Positions 19,067 through 28,247 of a DNA stretch of 49,068 nucleotides are shown here, in pieces; position 1 is the first letter of the stretch, and every line of letters starts with the position of its first letter. Under the pieces are notes generated by a model, which was given only the letters and a program-made list of their open reading frames with translations, did not search any database and was not told where the DNA came from. The position numbers were made by a program, and so were the translations under genes. Origin of the DNA: an uncultured Bacilli bacterium. Its GTDB lineage: Bacteria > Bacillota_I > Bacilli_A > RFN20 > CAG-826. The stretch is taken from NCBI GenBank assembly GCA_944375905.1, contig CALWAS010000010.1, forward strand, positions 1 to 49,068, written 5' to 3'.

Positions 19067-20224
19067 ATGGAAATAAGACTCAAGCATCTTACGAAGATCT
19101 TCCCGGGGAACCCGAAGAAAAATATCCCTGACACGCACGCGGTCGAGGATTTGAATCTCACGATTCCCGATGGGAAGCTTTACGCGCTTCTCGGTCCGTC
19201 GGGGTGCGGCAAGTCGACGACCCTCAACATGATTGCCGGACTTAGCGAGCCCTCTTCGGGCGAAATCTGGTTCGGGGACGAAGACGTCACCGACCTCTCC
19301 CCGGAAAAGCGCGGAATCGGGTTGGTCTTCCAGAACTACGCCCTTTACCCCCACATGACGGTCTACAAGAACGTCGCCTTCCCCCTTACCAATCTCCGGG
19401 TGGAAGAAGAAGTGAAGGACGCTAGCGGCAACACCGTCCTCGACGGGGAAGGAAAGCCCCTCATCAAAAAGCGCAAGCTAACCAAGATCGAGATCGACAA
19501 GCTCGTCCGGGAGACCGCCAAGATCGTCCAGATCGAGGAATACCTTTGGAGAAAGCCCAATCAGCTCTCCGGCGGTCAGCAGCAGCGCGTAGCCATCGCC
19601 CGGGCCCTCGTCAAGCACCCGCGCGTCCTCCTTCTCGACGAGCCGCTATCGAACCTCGATGCCCGGCTCCGCCTCCAGACCCGCGAGGAAATCCGCCGGA
19701 TCCAGAAATCGACCGGAATCACGACTATCTTCGTTACCCACGACCAGGAAGAAGCGATGTCGATTTCCGACGAAATCGTCGTCATGAAGCTCGGCGTCGA
19801 GCAGCAAAGCGGCCTTCCCCAAGAGGTTTACAACGAACCGGCGAACCGCTTCGTCGCCAACTTCCTTGGCACCCCGCCGATCAATTTCTTCCATGGCGAA
19901 ATCAAGGACAACAAGATTTACGTCGGCGACGCCATGGTCAAGGAAATCGTCGATAAGAAGCTGCCCGACCAGAAAGTGACGGTCGGCATCCGCCCGGAAG
20001 GCATCGTCCCGAATCCGAAAGGGGTCTTGCCTTTCCACGTCGATCAGATCATCACCCAGGGACGCGACATTCTCATCCAGGGCGACCATCCGGAAGAGAC
20101 GAGGCCCTGCAAGTTCGTCGTCGACGCCTTCACCGACGTGAAGGTCGGCGACATCCGCTGCGACGTGAAGCCGCACAAGTGCTTCGCCTTCTCGCTTGAG
20201 GGGAACGAAGAGAGGATTGCCTGA
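19067..20224 (+). CDS. ABC transporter ATPase, UgpC/MsmK type
   Basis: This is the ATP-hydrolysing subunit of a CUT1-family importer, often shared among carbohydrate-type systems. The 385-residue protein has Walker A GPSGCGKST (43-51), Q-loop VFQNYALYPHMTVY, signature LSGGQQQRVA (from 167), Walker B VLLLDEPLSNLD, switch FVTHDQEEAM, and a C-terminal regulatory OB/TOBE domain from about residue 250. A roughly 20-residue insert with the words DASGNTVLDGEGKP lies between the Q-loop and signature, longer than in E. coli MalK or UgpC. It is the first gene of a long operon; the two permeases follow directly. Confidence 0.93.
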   Translation: MEIRLKHLTKIFPGNPKKNIPDTHAVEDLNLTIPDGKLYALLGPSGCGKSTTLNMIAGLSEPSSGEIWFGDEDVTDLSPEKRGIGLVFQNYALYPHMTVYKNVAFPLTNLRVEEEVKDASGNTVLDGEGKPLIKKRKLTKIEIDKLVRETAKIVQIEEYLWRKPNQLSGGQQQRVAIARALVKHPRVLLLDEPLSNLDARLRLQTREEIRRIQKSTGITTIFVTHDQEEAMSISDEIVVMKLGVEQQSGLPQEVYNEPANRFVANFLGTPPINFFHGEIKDNKIYVGDAMVKEIVDKKLPDQKVTVGIRPEGIVPNPKGVLPFHVDQIITQGRDILIQGDHPEETRPCKFVVDAFTDVKVGDIRCDVKPHKCFAFSLEGNEERIA

Positions 20225-20227
20225 TCC

Positions 20228-21145
20228 ATGATCAAGAAGAACAACTGGAAAGGGTGGCTCTATCTGGCGCCGATCATCATCTTGATGTCGGTGTTCACTT
20301 TCTACCCCCTCATCTCGACCTTCCTCATCGCCTTCATGAAGAACTACGACTACCAGGTTCAGACTTCGGAAGGCTTTACCTTCGACAATTTCGGGATTGT
20401 CCTCCATATCATCCCGATCGTATCCGGAAACGCCGAGCCGGCTTGGGTGACCGATGTCATCGAGTATGCCATCCCGAACACCCTCATCATCACGTTCGTG
20501 ACGGTTCCGCTCTCGATCATTATCGCCCTCGCGATCGCGGTGGGCCTCAATTCCATCCCGAAGTTCCAGAAGATCTTCCAGACCATCTTCTTCATACCTT
20601 ACGTCACGAATTCCATTGCCGTCGGCATGGTTTTCGCCGTCCTTTTCGACTACAAGGGAATCATCAACTTCCTCATCGGCGACATGGGCTCGCCATGGAT
20701 CGACCAAGGCGCCCCGCGCTGGAAGGCCATGATTGCCCTTTGCATCTACATCATCTGGAGCTCGCTCCCATTCAAGATCCTGATCTTCCTTTCGGGCCTT
20801 GCGGGCATCGACAAGCAGTATTACGACGCCGCCAAGATCGATGCGGCCGGCCGCTTCAAGACGCTAATGCACGTCACGGTCCCGCTTCTTTCCCCGCAGA
20901 TCCTCTACGTGATGATCACTTCCTTCATCGGGGCCTTCAAGGAATACGACAGCGTCGTCGGCCTCATCGGGAAGCCTGGTACCGACGCCGGGACGAACAT
21001 GTACACCGTCGTCTACTACATCTATGACTCGATCGGCCGCAACCAAGTAGATTACGCCTCGGCGGCGGCGGTGCTTCTATTCATCGTCATCCTGGCCTTT
21101 ACCGGAATTCAGTTCTGGGTTTCCAAGAAGAGGGTGCATTACTGA
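20228..21145 (+). CDS. ABC transporter permease, MalF/UgpA type
   Basis: This 305-residue inner-membrane component has six predicted helices, starting WLYLAPIIILMSVFTFYPLI. The coupling loop that contacts the ATPase is present as DAAKIDAAGRFKTLMHVTVP (the EAA-type motif, from about residue 199). It starts 3 bases after the ATPase stop with only a weak upstream SD-like agagga, so coupled translation is likely. The family is that of carbohydrate importers (CUT1), but the substrate cannot be read from the permease. Confidence 0.93.
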   Translation: MIKKNNWKGWLYLAPIIILMSVFTFYPLISTFLIAFMKNYDYQVQTSEGFTFDNFGIVLHIIPIVSGNAEPAWVTDVIEYAIPNTLIITFVTVPLSIIIALAIAVGLNSIPKFQKIFQTIFFIPYVTNSIAVGMVFAVLFDYKGIINFLIGDMGSPWIDQGAPRWKAMIALCIYIIWSSLPFKILIFLSGLAGIDKQYYDAAKIDAAGRFKTLMHVTVPLLSPQILYVMITSFIGAFKEYDSVVGLIGKPGTDAGTNMYTVVYYIYDSIGRNQVDYASAAAVLLFIVILAFTGIQFWVSKKRVHY

Positions 21146-21147
21146 TT

Positions 21148-22266
21148 ATGGAAAAGAAAAAGAAGAAAGCGCCGGAACTAGAAACGGCCGAGGCCAACGC
21201 GGAAAGCGCGGGCAAGAAGGGACTGAAGGAGCGGTGGAACGCCTTCCGTCTCAAATGCCGCGAGTCTTTCCTGAGGGTCAAGAAGTTCCTTCATCAGTTC
21301 ACCGCGGACGGCCGCTATCAGAAGATGCTCTCTTCGCCGGCCTATGAGGCGACCTCGGTGAAGGGGATGAAGCTCGTCCTCCAGGAAAGCGGGCAATCCG
21401 TCCAGACGATCGAGAAGGCTCAGAAAGTGGGGCGCATCATCTCCCTCATCGTCACCTATGCCTTCATCGGGTTCATGGCCCTCATCGTCCTCTTCCCGTT
21501 CTACTGGATGATCATCACCTCCCTCAAGTCGACGACCGAAATCAGGCAAACCGAGCAGACCTTCTTCCCGGCCACGGTCCTTTGGAGCAACTTCGTCAAC
21601 GTCTTCAAGTGGTTCGACTTCGTGACCTATCTCCGCAACACCATCATCGTCGGCGTCATCTCGACGCTCGGCACCCTGGTAACGACGATCTTAGCGGCGT
21701 TTGCCTTCGCAAGGCTCGAGTTCAAGGGAAGGGACTTCTTCTTCCTGGTAATACTCGCCACGATGATGATCCCGGGCGAAATGATGGTCATCACCAACTA
21801 CATCACCGTTTCCTACCTCGGCTGGCTCGGGAATGCCATCGGCGTCTTCTCGGCCATGATCGTCCCCTTCTGGGTATCGGTCTTCTACATCTATCTCCTC
21901 CGCCAGAACTTCAAGCAGATTCCGAACGAGCTCTACCTCGCGGCGAAAGTCGACGGCAAGAGCGACTGGAGCTTCCTCTGGCAGGTCATGGTTCCGCTCG
22001 CCGCCCCGACGATCATCTCGATCTTCATCCTCAAGCTCATGGGCGCGTGGAACTCCTACGTTTGGCCGAACCTCGTCGCTTCCCGCGAAGAGTGGCGGCT
22101 TATCACCAACGGATTGCGGAACTCCTTTACGACAACCTCGGGCGATCCGCAGTACGGACTTCAGATGGCAGCTACCATTCTCGTCACCGTCCCGCTCCTC
22201 CTCCTATTCATCTTCTTCCGGAAGTACATCATGCGCGGCGTTGGCCGCGCCGGCATCAAGGGCTAG
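21148..22266 (+). CDS. ABC transporter permease, MalG/UgpE type, with N-terminal extension
   Basis: The second permease has 372 residues, about 90 more than typical MalG-type proteins. The extra part is an N-terminal, highly charged, probably cytoplasmic segment (MEKKKKKAPELETAEANAES and on to about residue 95). The helices follow from IISLIVTYAFIGFMALIVLF. The coupling-loop motif is YLAAKVDGKSDWSFLWQVMV. It starts 2 bases after the first permease stop. A hairpin overlaps the end of the gene (22258-22280). With the ATPase it forms a complete importer core. Confidence 0.93.
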   Translation: MEKKKKKAPELETAEANAESAGKKGLKERWNAFRLKCRESFLRVKKFLHQFTADGRYQKMLSSPAYEATSVKGMKLVLQESGQSVQTIEKAQKVGRIISLIVTYAFIGFMALIVLFPFYWMIITSLKSTTEIRQTEQTFFPATVLWSNFVNVFKWFDFVTYLRNTIIVGVISTLGTLVTTILAAFAFARLEFKGRDFFFLVILATMMIPGEMMVITNYITVSYLGWLGNAIGVFSAMIVPFWVSVFYIYLLRQNFKQIPNELYLAAKVDGKSDWSFLWQVMVPLAAPTIISIFILKLMGAWNSYVWPNLVASREEWRLITNGLRNSFTTTSGDPQYGLQMAATILVTVPLLLLFIFFRKYIMRGVGRAGIKG

Positions 22267-22287
22267 CCGTGATAGCCCTTTCAATTT
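22258..22287 (+). terminator. Weak hairpin between permease and binding-protein genes
   Basis: AAGGGCTA (22258-22265) pairs with TAGCCCTT (22273-22280) around a 7-base loop, followed by tcaattt. The T tract is poor, so it is more likely an attenuator or a 3' end stabiliser that adjusts the ratio of binding protein to permease. Confidence 0.4.
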
Positions 22288-22307
22288 AGGTTCTAACCCG
22301 TAATGGG

Positions 22308-22313
22308 TAGAAT
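22308..22313 (+). promoter_or_regulatory. Possible internal promoter before the binding-protein genes
   Basis: A -10-like TAGAAT at 22308-22313 lies 35 bases before the first solute-binding protein gene. The base run 17 upstream (TTTAGG at 22285) is a poor -35, so support is limited. Extra transcription of binding proteins would fit their usual excess over permease. Confidence 0.35.
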
Positions 22314-22348
22314 AGACGAGAAGATTCATATTGAAAGGAGATCTTCGA

Positions 22349-23764
22349 ATGAAACTGAGGAAAGCAATCACTATCCTCTCCCTCCTCGGCGCCGTCGGCG
22401 TCCTAGCCGCCTGTGGCCCCACGACCAATACCACGTCCAACGAATACGAATTCGGAGACGACTGGGACATCCCGGCCGACTACCAGGCATTCGAAGGGGA
22501 CCCGAAGGAGCTTACCGCGACCATCGAAATGTGGCACACCTTCGGCGAATCCTCATCTCCCAACTACAACAACCTCAAGGCGATCGTCACCGAGTTCCAT
22601 AATCGCTACCCGAACATCACGGTGAACATCGTCAACCACTCTTCCTACGACACCATCTACACCGACCTCCGCTACGCGGTTAGGGCCGGCACCCTTCCGA
22701 CGATGGCCATCGCCTATCCCGACCACGTCGCCGACTATCTCGAGAGCGGCGTCGTCGAGAACATGGCCGGATATGTCTTCGACCCGACCATCGGGCTCGG
22801 CATCGAGGACGATACCGAAGCCGGACCGATCGACGATTACTACAGCGGATATCTCGACGAGTCGACCGACTATGCCCGGACTGGCGTCTATTCGATGCCT
22901 TGGAGCAAGTCGACCGAGGTCATGTTCTACAACAAGACCAATTTCGACGAGTACGGCCTCACCGTCCCGCGCACTTGGGAAGACCTCTGGGAAGTTTGCG
23001 CCCAGATCAAGGATATCGATCCGGATGTGATCCCCTTTGGCTACGACAGCGATGACAACCTCTTCATCACCCGCCTTGCCCAGGACAACATCCCCTATAC
23101 CTCGCTCGATGCCAATAACCACTTCCTCTTCAACAATGCCGATGCCAAGGCGATGGTCCAGGAACTCAAGACCAATTACGACCTCGGCTACCTGACGACG
23201 AAGGGAACCTCGGCCAACGGCTCCTACACTTCCACGATGTTCACCAATCAGGAACTCTGGATGACCGTCGGCTCCACGGGCGGCACCTCCTACAACTACA
23301 CGAGCAACTTCGAAATCGGCATCGCCGCGGTTCCGCAGAGCGACACCGAGAACTCGAAAGTCATCTCGCAGGGTCCGTCGGTTTGCTTCTTCTCGAGCGC
23401 CAGCCAGGATCAGCTTTACGCGGCTTGGCTCTTCTACAAATTCGCGACCAACGCCAATAACACCGGTAACCTCTCGACCCTCTCGGGATACAACCCGGTC
23501 CGCCGGAGCGCCTTCGAGACCGAATACTACAAGAACTGGGCGAGCCAGACCGCGACCCAGGGTTCTTCCAAGCTCATCCGCGATACCCTCGAGTTCGCCG
23601 ATGACACGTATGCCGATGCCTACTTCACTTCCCCGGCCTTCCGCGGCTCCGCGACTTGCCGGACCGAGGTCGGCGGCATCATCACGAATGTCTTGCTTGG
23701 CACCCTCAGCGTCGACGAAGCCTTCTCGAAGGCCTACGCCAACGCCGTCATTGCCGGCAACTAA
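22349..23764 (+). CDS. ABC transporter solute-binding lipoprotein (family 1), copy 1
   Basis: This is an extracellular, membrane-anchored substrate receptor. I chose ATG 22349, 8 bases after gaaaggag; an upstream in-frame TTG lies inside that SD. The 471-residue protein has a lipoprotein signal ending VLAAC (Cys22), then the family-1 binding fold: ELTATIEMWHTFGES, FHNRYPNITVNIVN, GTLPTMAIAYPDHVADYLES, and the C-terminal signature FRGSATCRTEVGGIITNVLL. It is a paralogue of the next gene. The CUT1 class usually binds sugars, but the neighbouring nuclease suggests nucleosides or nucleotides; the substrate is inferred. Confidence 0.92.
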   Translation: MKLRKAITILSLLGAVGVLAACGPTTNTTSNEYEFGDDWDIPADYQAFEGDPKELTATIEMWHTFGESSSPNYNNLKAIVTEFHNRYPNITVNIVNHSSYDTIYTDLRYAVRAGTLPTMAIAYPDHVADYLESGVVENMAGYVFDPTIGLGIEDDTEAGPIDDYYSGYLDESTDYARTGVYSMPWSKSTEVMFYNKTNFDEYGLTVPRTWEDLWEVCAQIKDIDPDVIPFGYDSDDNLFITRLAQDNIPYTSLDANNHFLFNNADAKAMVQELKTNYDLGYLTTKGTSANGSYTSTMFTNQELWMTVGSTGGTSYNYTSNFEIGIAAVPQSDTENSKVISQGPSVCFFSSASQDQLYAAWLFYKFATNANNTGNLSTLSGYNPVRRSAFETEYYKNWASQTATQGSSKLIRDTLEFADDTYADAYFTSPAFRGSATCRTEVGGIITNVLLGTLSVDEAFSKAYANAVIAGN

Positions 23765-23782
23765 AGAAAGGAGCTTCCTGGA

Positions 23783-25189
23783 ATGTCCAACGTATTGAAA
23801 AAAGGGATTCTGGGACTTGGGCTCTGCGCTTTCCTCGCGGGGGTCGCTTCTTGCGGCCCCTCGGGAAACGACGCTTCCTTCTCCTATCAACCCTATGACA
23901 CTTCGGTCTACGGAGACCCGAGTCAATTGACCGCCACGGTCTATTTCTGGCACACGCTTGGCCAAAACAACCGCGGTTGGCTCGAAACCCTCATCAGCGA
24001 GTTCAACAAAGTCTACCCGAACATAAGGATCCAAGCCTCCCAGCAAGGCAGCTACGACGACATCAAGACGAAGATCGACCGGGCGATTGCCGCCGGCGGA
24101 ACCGAGCTTCCGACGATGGCGTACTGCTATCCCGACCACGTGGCCGACTACATCGCTTCCGGGGCCGTCATTCCGATGGATGGCTTCGTCGACGACGAGG
24201 CGATCGGCTTCACGGTCGAGGATGGCTCCCATGTCGAGGACGGGGAGACCGTCTATGGCGCCGGCGATTTTGTCCAGACGTACTGGAATGAGGGCAAGGC
24301 CTATCAAAAGGAAGGCCTCTACTCGCTTCCTTGGACCAAGTCGACGGAACTCCTTTTCTACAACAAGGACCTGTTTGACCAGCAGGGATGGACGGTTCCG
24401 ACCACTTGGGAAGACATGTGGAATCTCTGCCGGATCATCAACGAGGACTGGGGCAGCCAAGTCAATGGATGGTATGCGCCGCTCGGCTACGACAGCGACG
24501 AGAACATGTTCATCACCTTCTGCCGTCAGAACGACATACCCTATACCTCGAACGAATCGGACAACCGCGTCCTCTTCAATAACGACCAGGCCAAGTCGAT
24601 GGTTACCACGCTGAAGGGCTACTACGACGAAGGGCTCTTCAAGACGAAGGGCACCGGCCCGAACAACACCTACACCTCTTCGTTCTTCGAATCGGGGCAG
24701 GTGGCCATGATGATCTCTTCTTCAGGCGGAACGAGCTATGCCAACACGCCGAACTTCAATGTCGGCGTTGCCCCGGCCCCCTATTCGGGCGAGGCGGCCT
24801 ACGTTTCGCAGGGACCGTCGCTTTGCTTCTTCGCCAATTCAAGCTGGGAGCAGCGCTATGCTGCCTGGCTCTTCTACCGTTTCTGCACGGAGAGCACCAA
24901 CAGCGCCCTCATCGCCACTTCCTCGACCGGCTATGATCCGGTTCGGATTTCGAGCTACGAAACCGAGTATTACCTCAATTGGGTAGACGACCAGAAGGAT
25001 TCCCTTTTCGGCCAAGCCTCTCAGGTAACCGAGGAGATTCGCGACGACACTTTCTTCACGCCGGTTTTCCCGGGCTCGGCGACTTGCCGGACCGAGGTCG
25101 GCGGCATCCTCACCAACGTGCTTCTCGGCACCCGGACGGTCGACCAGGCCTTCTCCGAGGCCTATAGCCGCTGCATTGCGGCCCTTTAA
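23783..25189 (+). CDS. ABC transporter solute-binding lipoprotein (family 1), copy 2
   Basis: This 468-residue second receptor has a lipobox ending GVASC (Cys24). It parallels copy 1 along its full length: QLTATVYFWHTLGQN, FNKVYPNIRIQASQ, ELPTMAYCYPDHVADYIASG, LPWTKSTELLFYNKD, and the end FPGSATCRTEVGGILTNVLL. An aaaggag SD lies before the ATG, 18 bases after the first copy. The divergence between the two is substantial, so they probably bind different or differently sized ligands for the same permease pair. No dedicated second permease set is present in the window. Confidence 0.92.
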   Translation: MSNVLKKGILGLGLCAFLAGVASCGPSGNDASFSYQPYDTSVYGDPSQLTATVYFWHTLGQNNRGWLETLISEFNKVYPNIRIQASQQGSYDDIKTKIDRAIAAGGTELPTMAYCYPDHVADYIASGAVIPMDGFVDDEAIGFTVEDGSHVEDGETVYGAGDFVQTYWNEGKAYQKEGLYSLPWTKSTELLFYNKDLFDQQGWTVPTTWEDMWNLCRIINEDWGSQVNGWYAPLGYDSDENMFITFCRQNDIPYTSNESDNRVLFNNDQAKSMVTTLKGYYDEGLFKTKGTGPNNTYTSSFFESGQVAMMISSSGGTSYANTPNFNVGVAPAPYSGEAAYVSQGPSLCFFANSSWEQRYAAWLFYRFCTESTNSALIATSSTGYDPVRISSYETEYYLNWVDDQKDSLFGQASQVTEEIRDDTFFTPVFPGSATCRTEVGGILTNVLLGTRTVDQAFSEAYSRCIAAL

Positions 25190-25201
25190 GGAGGGATGAA
25201 G

Positions 25202-26650
25202 ATGAAAAATCTCAGCAAAACCCTTCTCTTCGGGGCGATTGTCCTCGCCCTCGGCGCCTGCGCCCCCAGCGGCCAAAGCGAAAGCCAAAGCTCTGGAGCC
25301 TGCGACACCACCGTCTATAGCGACGAATGCCATCTCTCCCTCGATTACAAAGGCCACAATTTCGTGACCGACGGAGTAGGGGAAGTCCAGTACGTTCGCC
25401 ACATCGACGGCGACACCACCCATTTCTACGCGCTCAAGGCCGATGGGACGGTCGACAATACCGAGCTCATCAAGGCCCGTTACAACTGCATCAACACCCC
25501 GGAATCGACCGGCTCGGTCGAGGACTGGGGCTACGATGCCTCCGACTATACCCATGGCTTCGTCGAAAACGCCAAGACGATCGTCCTCTCGAGCAATCGG
25601 ACCGATTATGGCAATCCCGAGATGGACGGCAACGGCCGTTACCTTTGCTATGTCTGGGTTTCCGACAAGGAAGATGCCTCGCTTGAGGACCTTAAGCTTC
25701 TCAACCTCATGATCGTCGAGGCCGGCTTCTCCCCGGCCCAAGGCGCCGAGGATTCGATTTACGCCGACTATTTCTACGACGCCGACCGAAAGGCCAGCTG
25801 CGAAGGCAATTACATCTGGTCCAACGAGGAAGACCCGCGCGTTCCGACCGCGGCCATCTCGACCACTCTCCAGGAACTCGTCGAAGGCGTCCGCCTCAAT
25901 CCCGAGACCGAGGAGTACGAGACTTTCAACTGGACCGATCCGAGCGCCAACCCGCATGAGGAAGGGGAAGCCGTTCCTTCTTCCTACCGCGTGAGCTTCC
26001 CTTGCACGGTCGCCTATAGCTACGAGGACGGCGGCGACAATGCCTACGTCTATGCCGATTACTCGCTTCTCGACGATCCGTCGACCACGCGCCGCTATGG
26101 CATCTACGTCTTCGGCGGCTACAAGACCATCACCCCGCTCCGGCGGCCCGGATGGAAACTGCAGATGAACGGGATCGTCGCCTCTTACAACGGCAATCTC
26201 CAAATCACCGACGTTTCCTATAGTGCCCTTTACCCTGGCGACGACTACATCGAGGTCATCGAGCAAAGCGATGCCGCCTACGTTCCGCCGGTGGTCACGG
26301 CTGCCGATCTCCAAGACGACTACTACGTTAACCAGGTCGTCGAAATCAAGAACCTCCACGGACTTTCCGGCGAGTGGGGGACCTATGGCGACGAATCCGG
26401 CACCGGATACACGATCCTCTGCGAAGACGGCTCCGGTTACCGGACCTACATCCGCGCCTATAGCGGCACGATCCGCGACCGCAACAACAGCAAGGTCACG
26501 ATCACTGCCGAGAATTTCGAGGAATACTTCTGCAAGGAAGGCGAGACCTTCAACGTCATCGGACCGGCCGTCCGTTACGTGAATTCGAAGGGCGATACCT
26601 TCATCCAAGTCCAGATTCTCAAAAACGAGAACCTCACCTTCAACGACTAA
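25202..26650 (+). CDS. Membrane-anchored staphylococcal-nuclease-like lipoprotein
   Basis: Probable secreted thermonuclease-family (SNase) enzyme that cuts DNA or RNA outside the cell. I chose ATG 25202 because the SD aaggagg (25188-25194) abuts the ATG at 25196. The 482-residue product has lipobox LGAC (Cys20). The SNase core aligns without gaps at the key sites: IDGDT (D69, D71), R93, N98-T-P-E101 and GRYLCY (R146), matching D19/D21, R35, D40, E43 and R87 of staphylococcal nuclease, but with Asn at the D40 position. The closing YDADRKA...YIWS also fits. Residues ~300-482 look like one or two OB-type beta domains. It lies in the transporter operon. Confidence 0.8.
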   Translation: MKNLSKTLLFGAIVLALGACAPSGQSESQSSGACDTTVYSDECHLSLDYKGHNFVTDGVGEVQYVRHIDGDTTHFYALKADGTVDNTELIKARYNCINTPESTGSVEDWGYDASDYTHGFVENAKTIVLSSNRTDYGNPEMDGNGRYLCYVWVSDKEDASLEDLKLLNLMIVEAGFSPAQGAEDSIYADYFYDADRKASCEGNYIWSNEEDPRVPTAAISTTLQELVEGVRLNPETEEYETFNWTDPSANPHEEGEAVPSSYRVSFPCTVAYSYEDGGDNAYVYADYSLLDDPSTTRRYGIYVFGGYKTITPLRRPGWKLQMNGIVASYNGNLQITDVSYSALYPGDDYIEVIEQSDAAYVPPVVTAADLQDDYYVNQVVEIKNLHGLSGEWGTYGDESGTGYTILCEDGSGYRTYIRAYSGTIRDRNNSKVTITAENFEEYFCKEGETFNVIGPAVRYVNSKGDTFIQVQILKNENLTFND

Positions 26651-26677
26651 AGTTTCATCATTCAAGGAGGACCAAAA

Positions 26678-28231
26678 ATGAAACTCAAGAAAACCATCGC
26701 CCCGCTAGCGGCGTCGCTGCTCCTTCTCGCGGCTTGCGGCCCGACTGGCACCTCGACCTCTTCCCTTTCCTCGCGCCCGGTTGCCTCTTCGAGTGCCGTT
26801 GACCCCCTCTATGCGGCGGCCGAAAACGCGATCGGAAAGCTTGGATCGACCTTGGCCGAGCAGGGCCTTGGCGGTCTCCACGATCGTACCTTCGAGCTTC
26901 AGACGACGATCGAGAGCGACGGCTACGACTTTGATGTCGTCTACACGATGAAGGCCAATCCCGATTATCTCTACGAGGGATGCGAGGCGACCCTTTTCAC
27001 CGTCGCCAATCAAATCCGCGCTACCGTCGGCAAAGGCGAAGACGCGTTCGACTTCTATCTAGCGACTTCCGGAACATATGACACCGTCTCGGCTACCGCC
27101 GTTTCGAATTACTCGGATAGCGGGCGCAACACCGCCCACCTTTTCTCGAGCAAGCCGACCGATCCCGACGATCTCGGGGAGGAGATGGCGGCCGGAACCT
27201 ACAAAATCGGCTTCTATCAAAAGGGGCTCGGAAAATGGCTTTTCATCAACGGCCTAATGGATGGCTTCTATTTCGGGACCACTGATGATTATTCTAAAGC
27301 TGCCGAAATTACCGTCGAGGCCATGGAAGGCGGATTCAGCCTCAAGATCACGAAGATGGCTCCGTCGACCCCGGCGACCTCGAGCGAAGCCGCCGTTGGC
27401 AATACCGGTAAGTATCTTGCTGCCGTCAAGGACGGAAAATACACCAACCTCGCCTTTACGGATACTCCCTTTGCCTGGACGACCGACGCGAGCCATACCT
27501 ATGTCTCGACGAGCTGCGTCGAGGAAGACCCCGAACTCGGCGAGGGGCCGGCTGTCTACATTCTCTTTGCCGCCGTCCTTCACGATGGGGTCAAGATGTT
27601 TTCCGACACCTGGAACATCCGCATCGATCCTCTTAAGATCACCAAGCTTGCCGACGTCCCGTCGATGACGAGCGGATCGGCCGTCGTCACCTATGGTATC
27701 TACACCGGCGGCTACAATTCCGGCGCTTACAGCGACGAACGCTACCACTGGGTCGCCGACGGCGAAGCCGGAATGACGCTCTATGGCAAGATCGATAAAA
27801 ACATCAAGGTTGGCGACATCCTCAAGATCAGCGGCGAGTACAGCCCCTATAGCGGACTCCCCGAAATCGTCCCGACCTCCATTGAAGTCGTCGATCCGAA
27901 GGAAGATAGCAACGCCGCGGCCGTCAAGGCGGCGGTGACCATCGAATACACCGGCCAGGAGCTTACCTCCTCGATGATCTCGCTACCGATCAAGGCCACC
28001 GGCGAAATCGCCTCCGGCTCGGGTAGCGGCGACAAGTACAGCTTCTCCCTTAAGATCTCCGAAGGCGTGACGATCGACCTTTATGGCGAAAACGACAAGG
28101 ACGGCGCCGATGGCTTCAAGGCCATGTCCGCCCTCAAGAAGGGAGACAAGGTCACGATCAACGGCTGGCTCGGCAATCACAACGGTACCTACCAGATCAT
28201 TGCCGGCACCCCGACGACCGCGGCCGAATAA
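26678..28231 (+). CDS. Large lipoprotein with predicted OB-type domains
   Basis: The function is not known. The 517-residue product has a lipobox LLAAC (Cys20) and a Ser/Thr-rich spacer (GTSTSSLSSRPVASSS). A central part contains GKYLAAVKDGKYTNLAFTDT and similar beta-rich words. Two C-terminal stretches, GMTLYGKIDKNIKVGDILKI (about 365-385) and LKKGDKVTINGWLGNHNGTY (about 485-505), have the G-D-x-(V/I) strand pattern of OB folds found next to secreted nucleases. An aaggagg SD precedes it; it is the last gene before the operon terminator. I infer a role in binding nucleic acid at the surface with the upstream nuclease. A fold prediction would test this. Confidence 0.55.
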   Translation: MKLKKTIAPLAASLLLLAACGPTGTSTSSLSSRPVASSSAVDPLYAAAENAIGKLGSTLAEQGLGGLHDRTFELQTTIESDGYDFDVVYTMKANPDYLYEGCEATLFTVANQIRATVGKGEDAFDFYLATSGTYDTVSATAVSNYSDSGRNTAHLFSSKPTDPDDLGEEMAAGTYKIGFYQKGLGKWLFINGLMDGFYFGTTDDYSKAAEITVEAMEGGFSLKITKMAPSTPATSSEAAVGNTGKYLAAVKDGKYTNLAFTDTPFAWTTDASHTYVSTSCVEEDPELGEGPAVYILFAAVLHDGVKMFSDTWNIRIDPLKITKLADVPSMTSGSAVVTYGIYTGGYNSGAYSDERYHWVADGEAGMTLYGKIDKNIKVGDILKISGEYSPYSGLPEIVPTSIEVVDPKEDSNAAAVKAAVTIEYTGQELTSSMISLPIKATGEIASGSGSGDKYSFSLKISEGVTIDLYGENDKDGADGFKAMSALKKGDKVTINGWLGNHNGTYQIIAGTPTTAAE

Positions 28232-28247
28232 GCCGATTGTCCAAGCT

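Noticed and set aside
26741-26800. Serine/threonine low-complexity stretches as tandem repeats or phase-variable tracts
   Set aside because: Codons vary and no perfect DNA repeat is present; they look like ordinary lipoprotein spacers. The same applies to 28390-28440.
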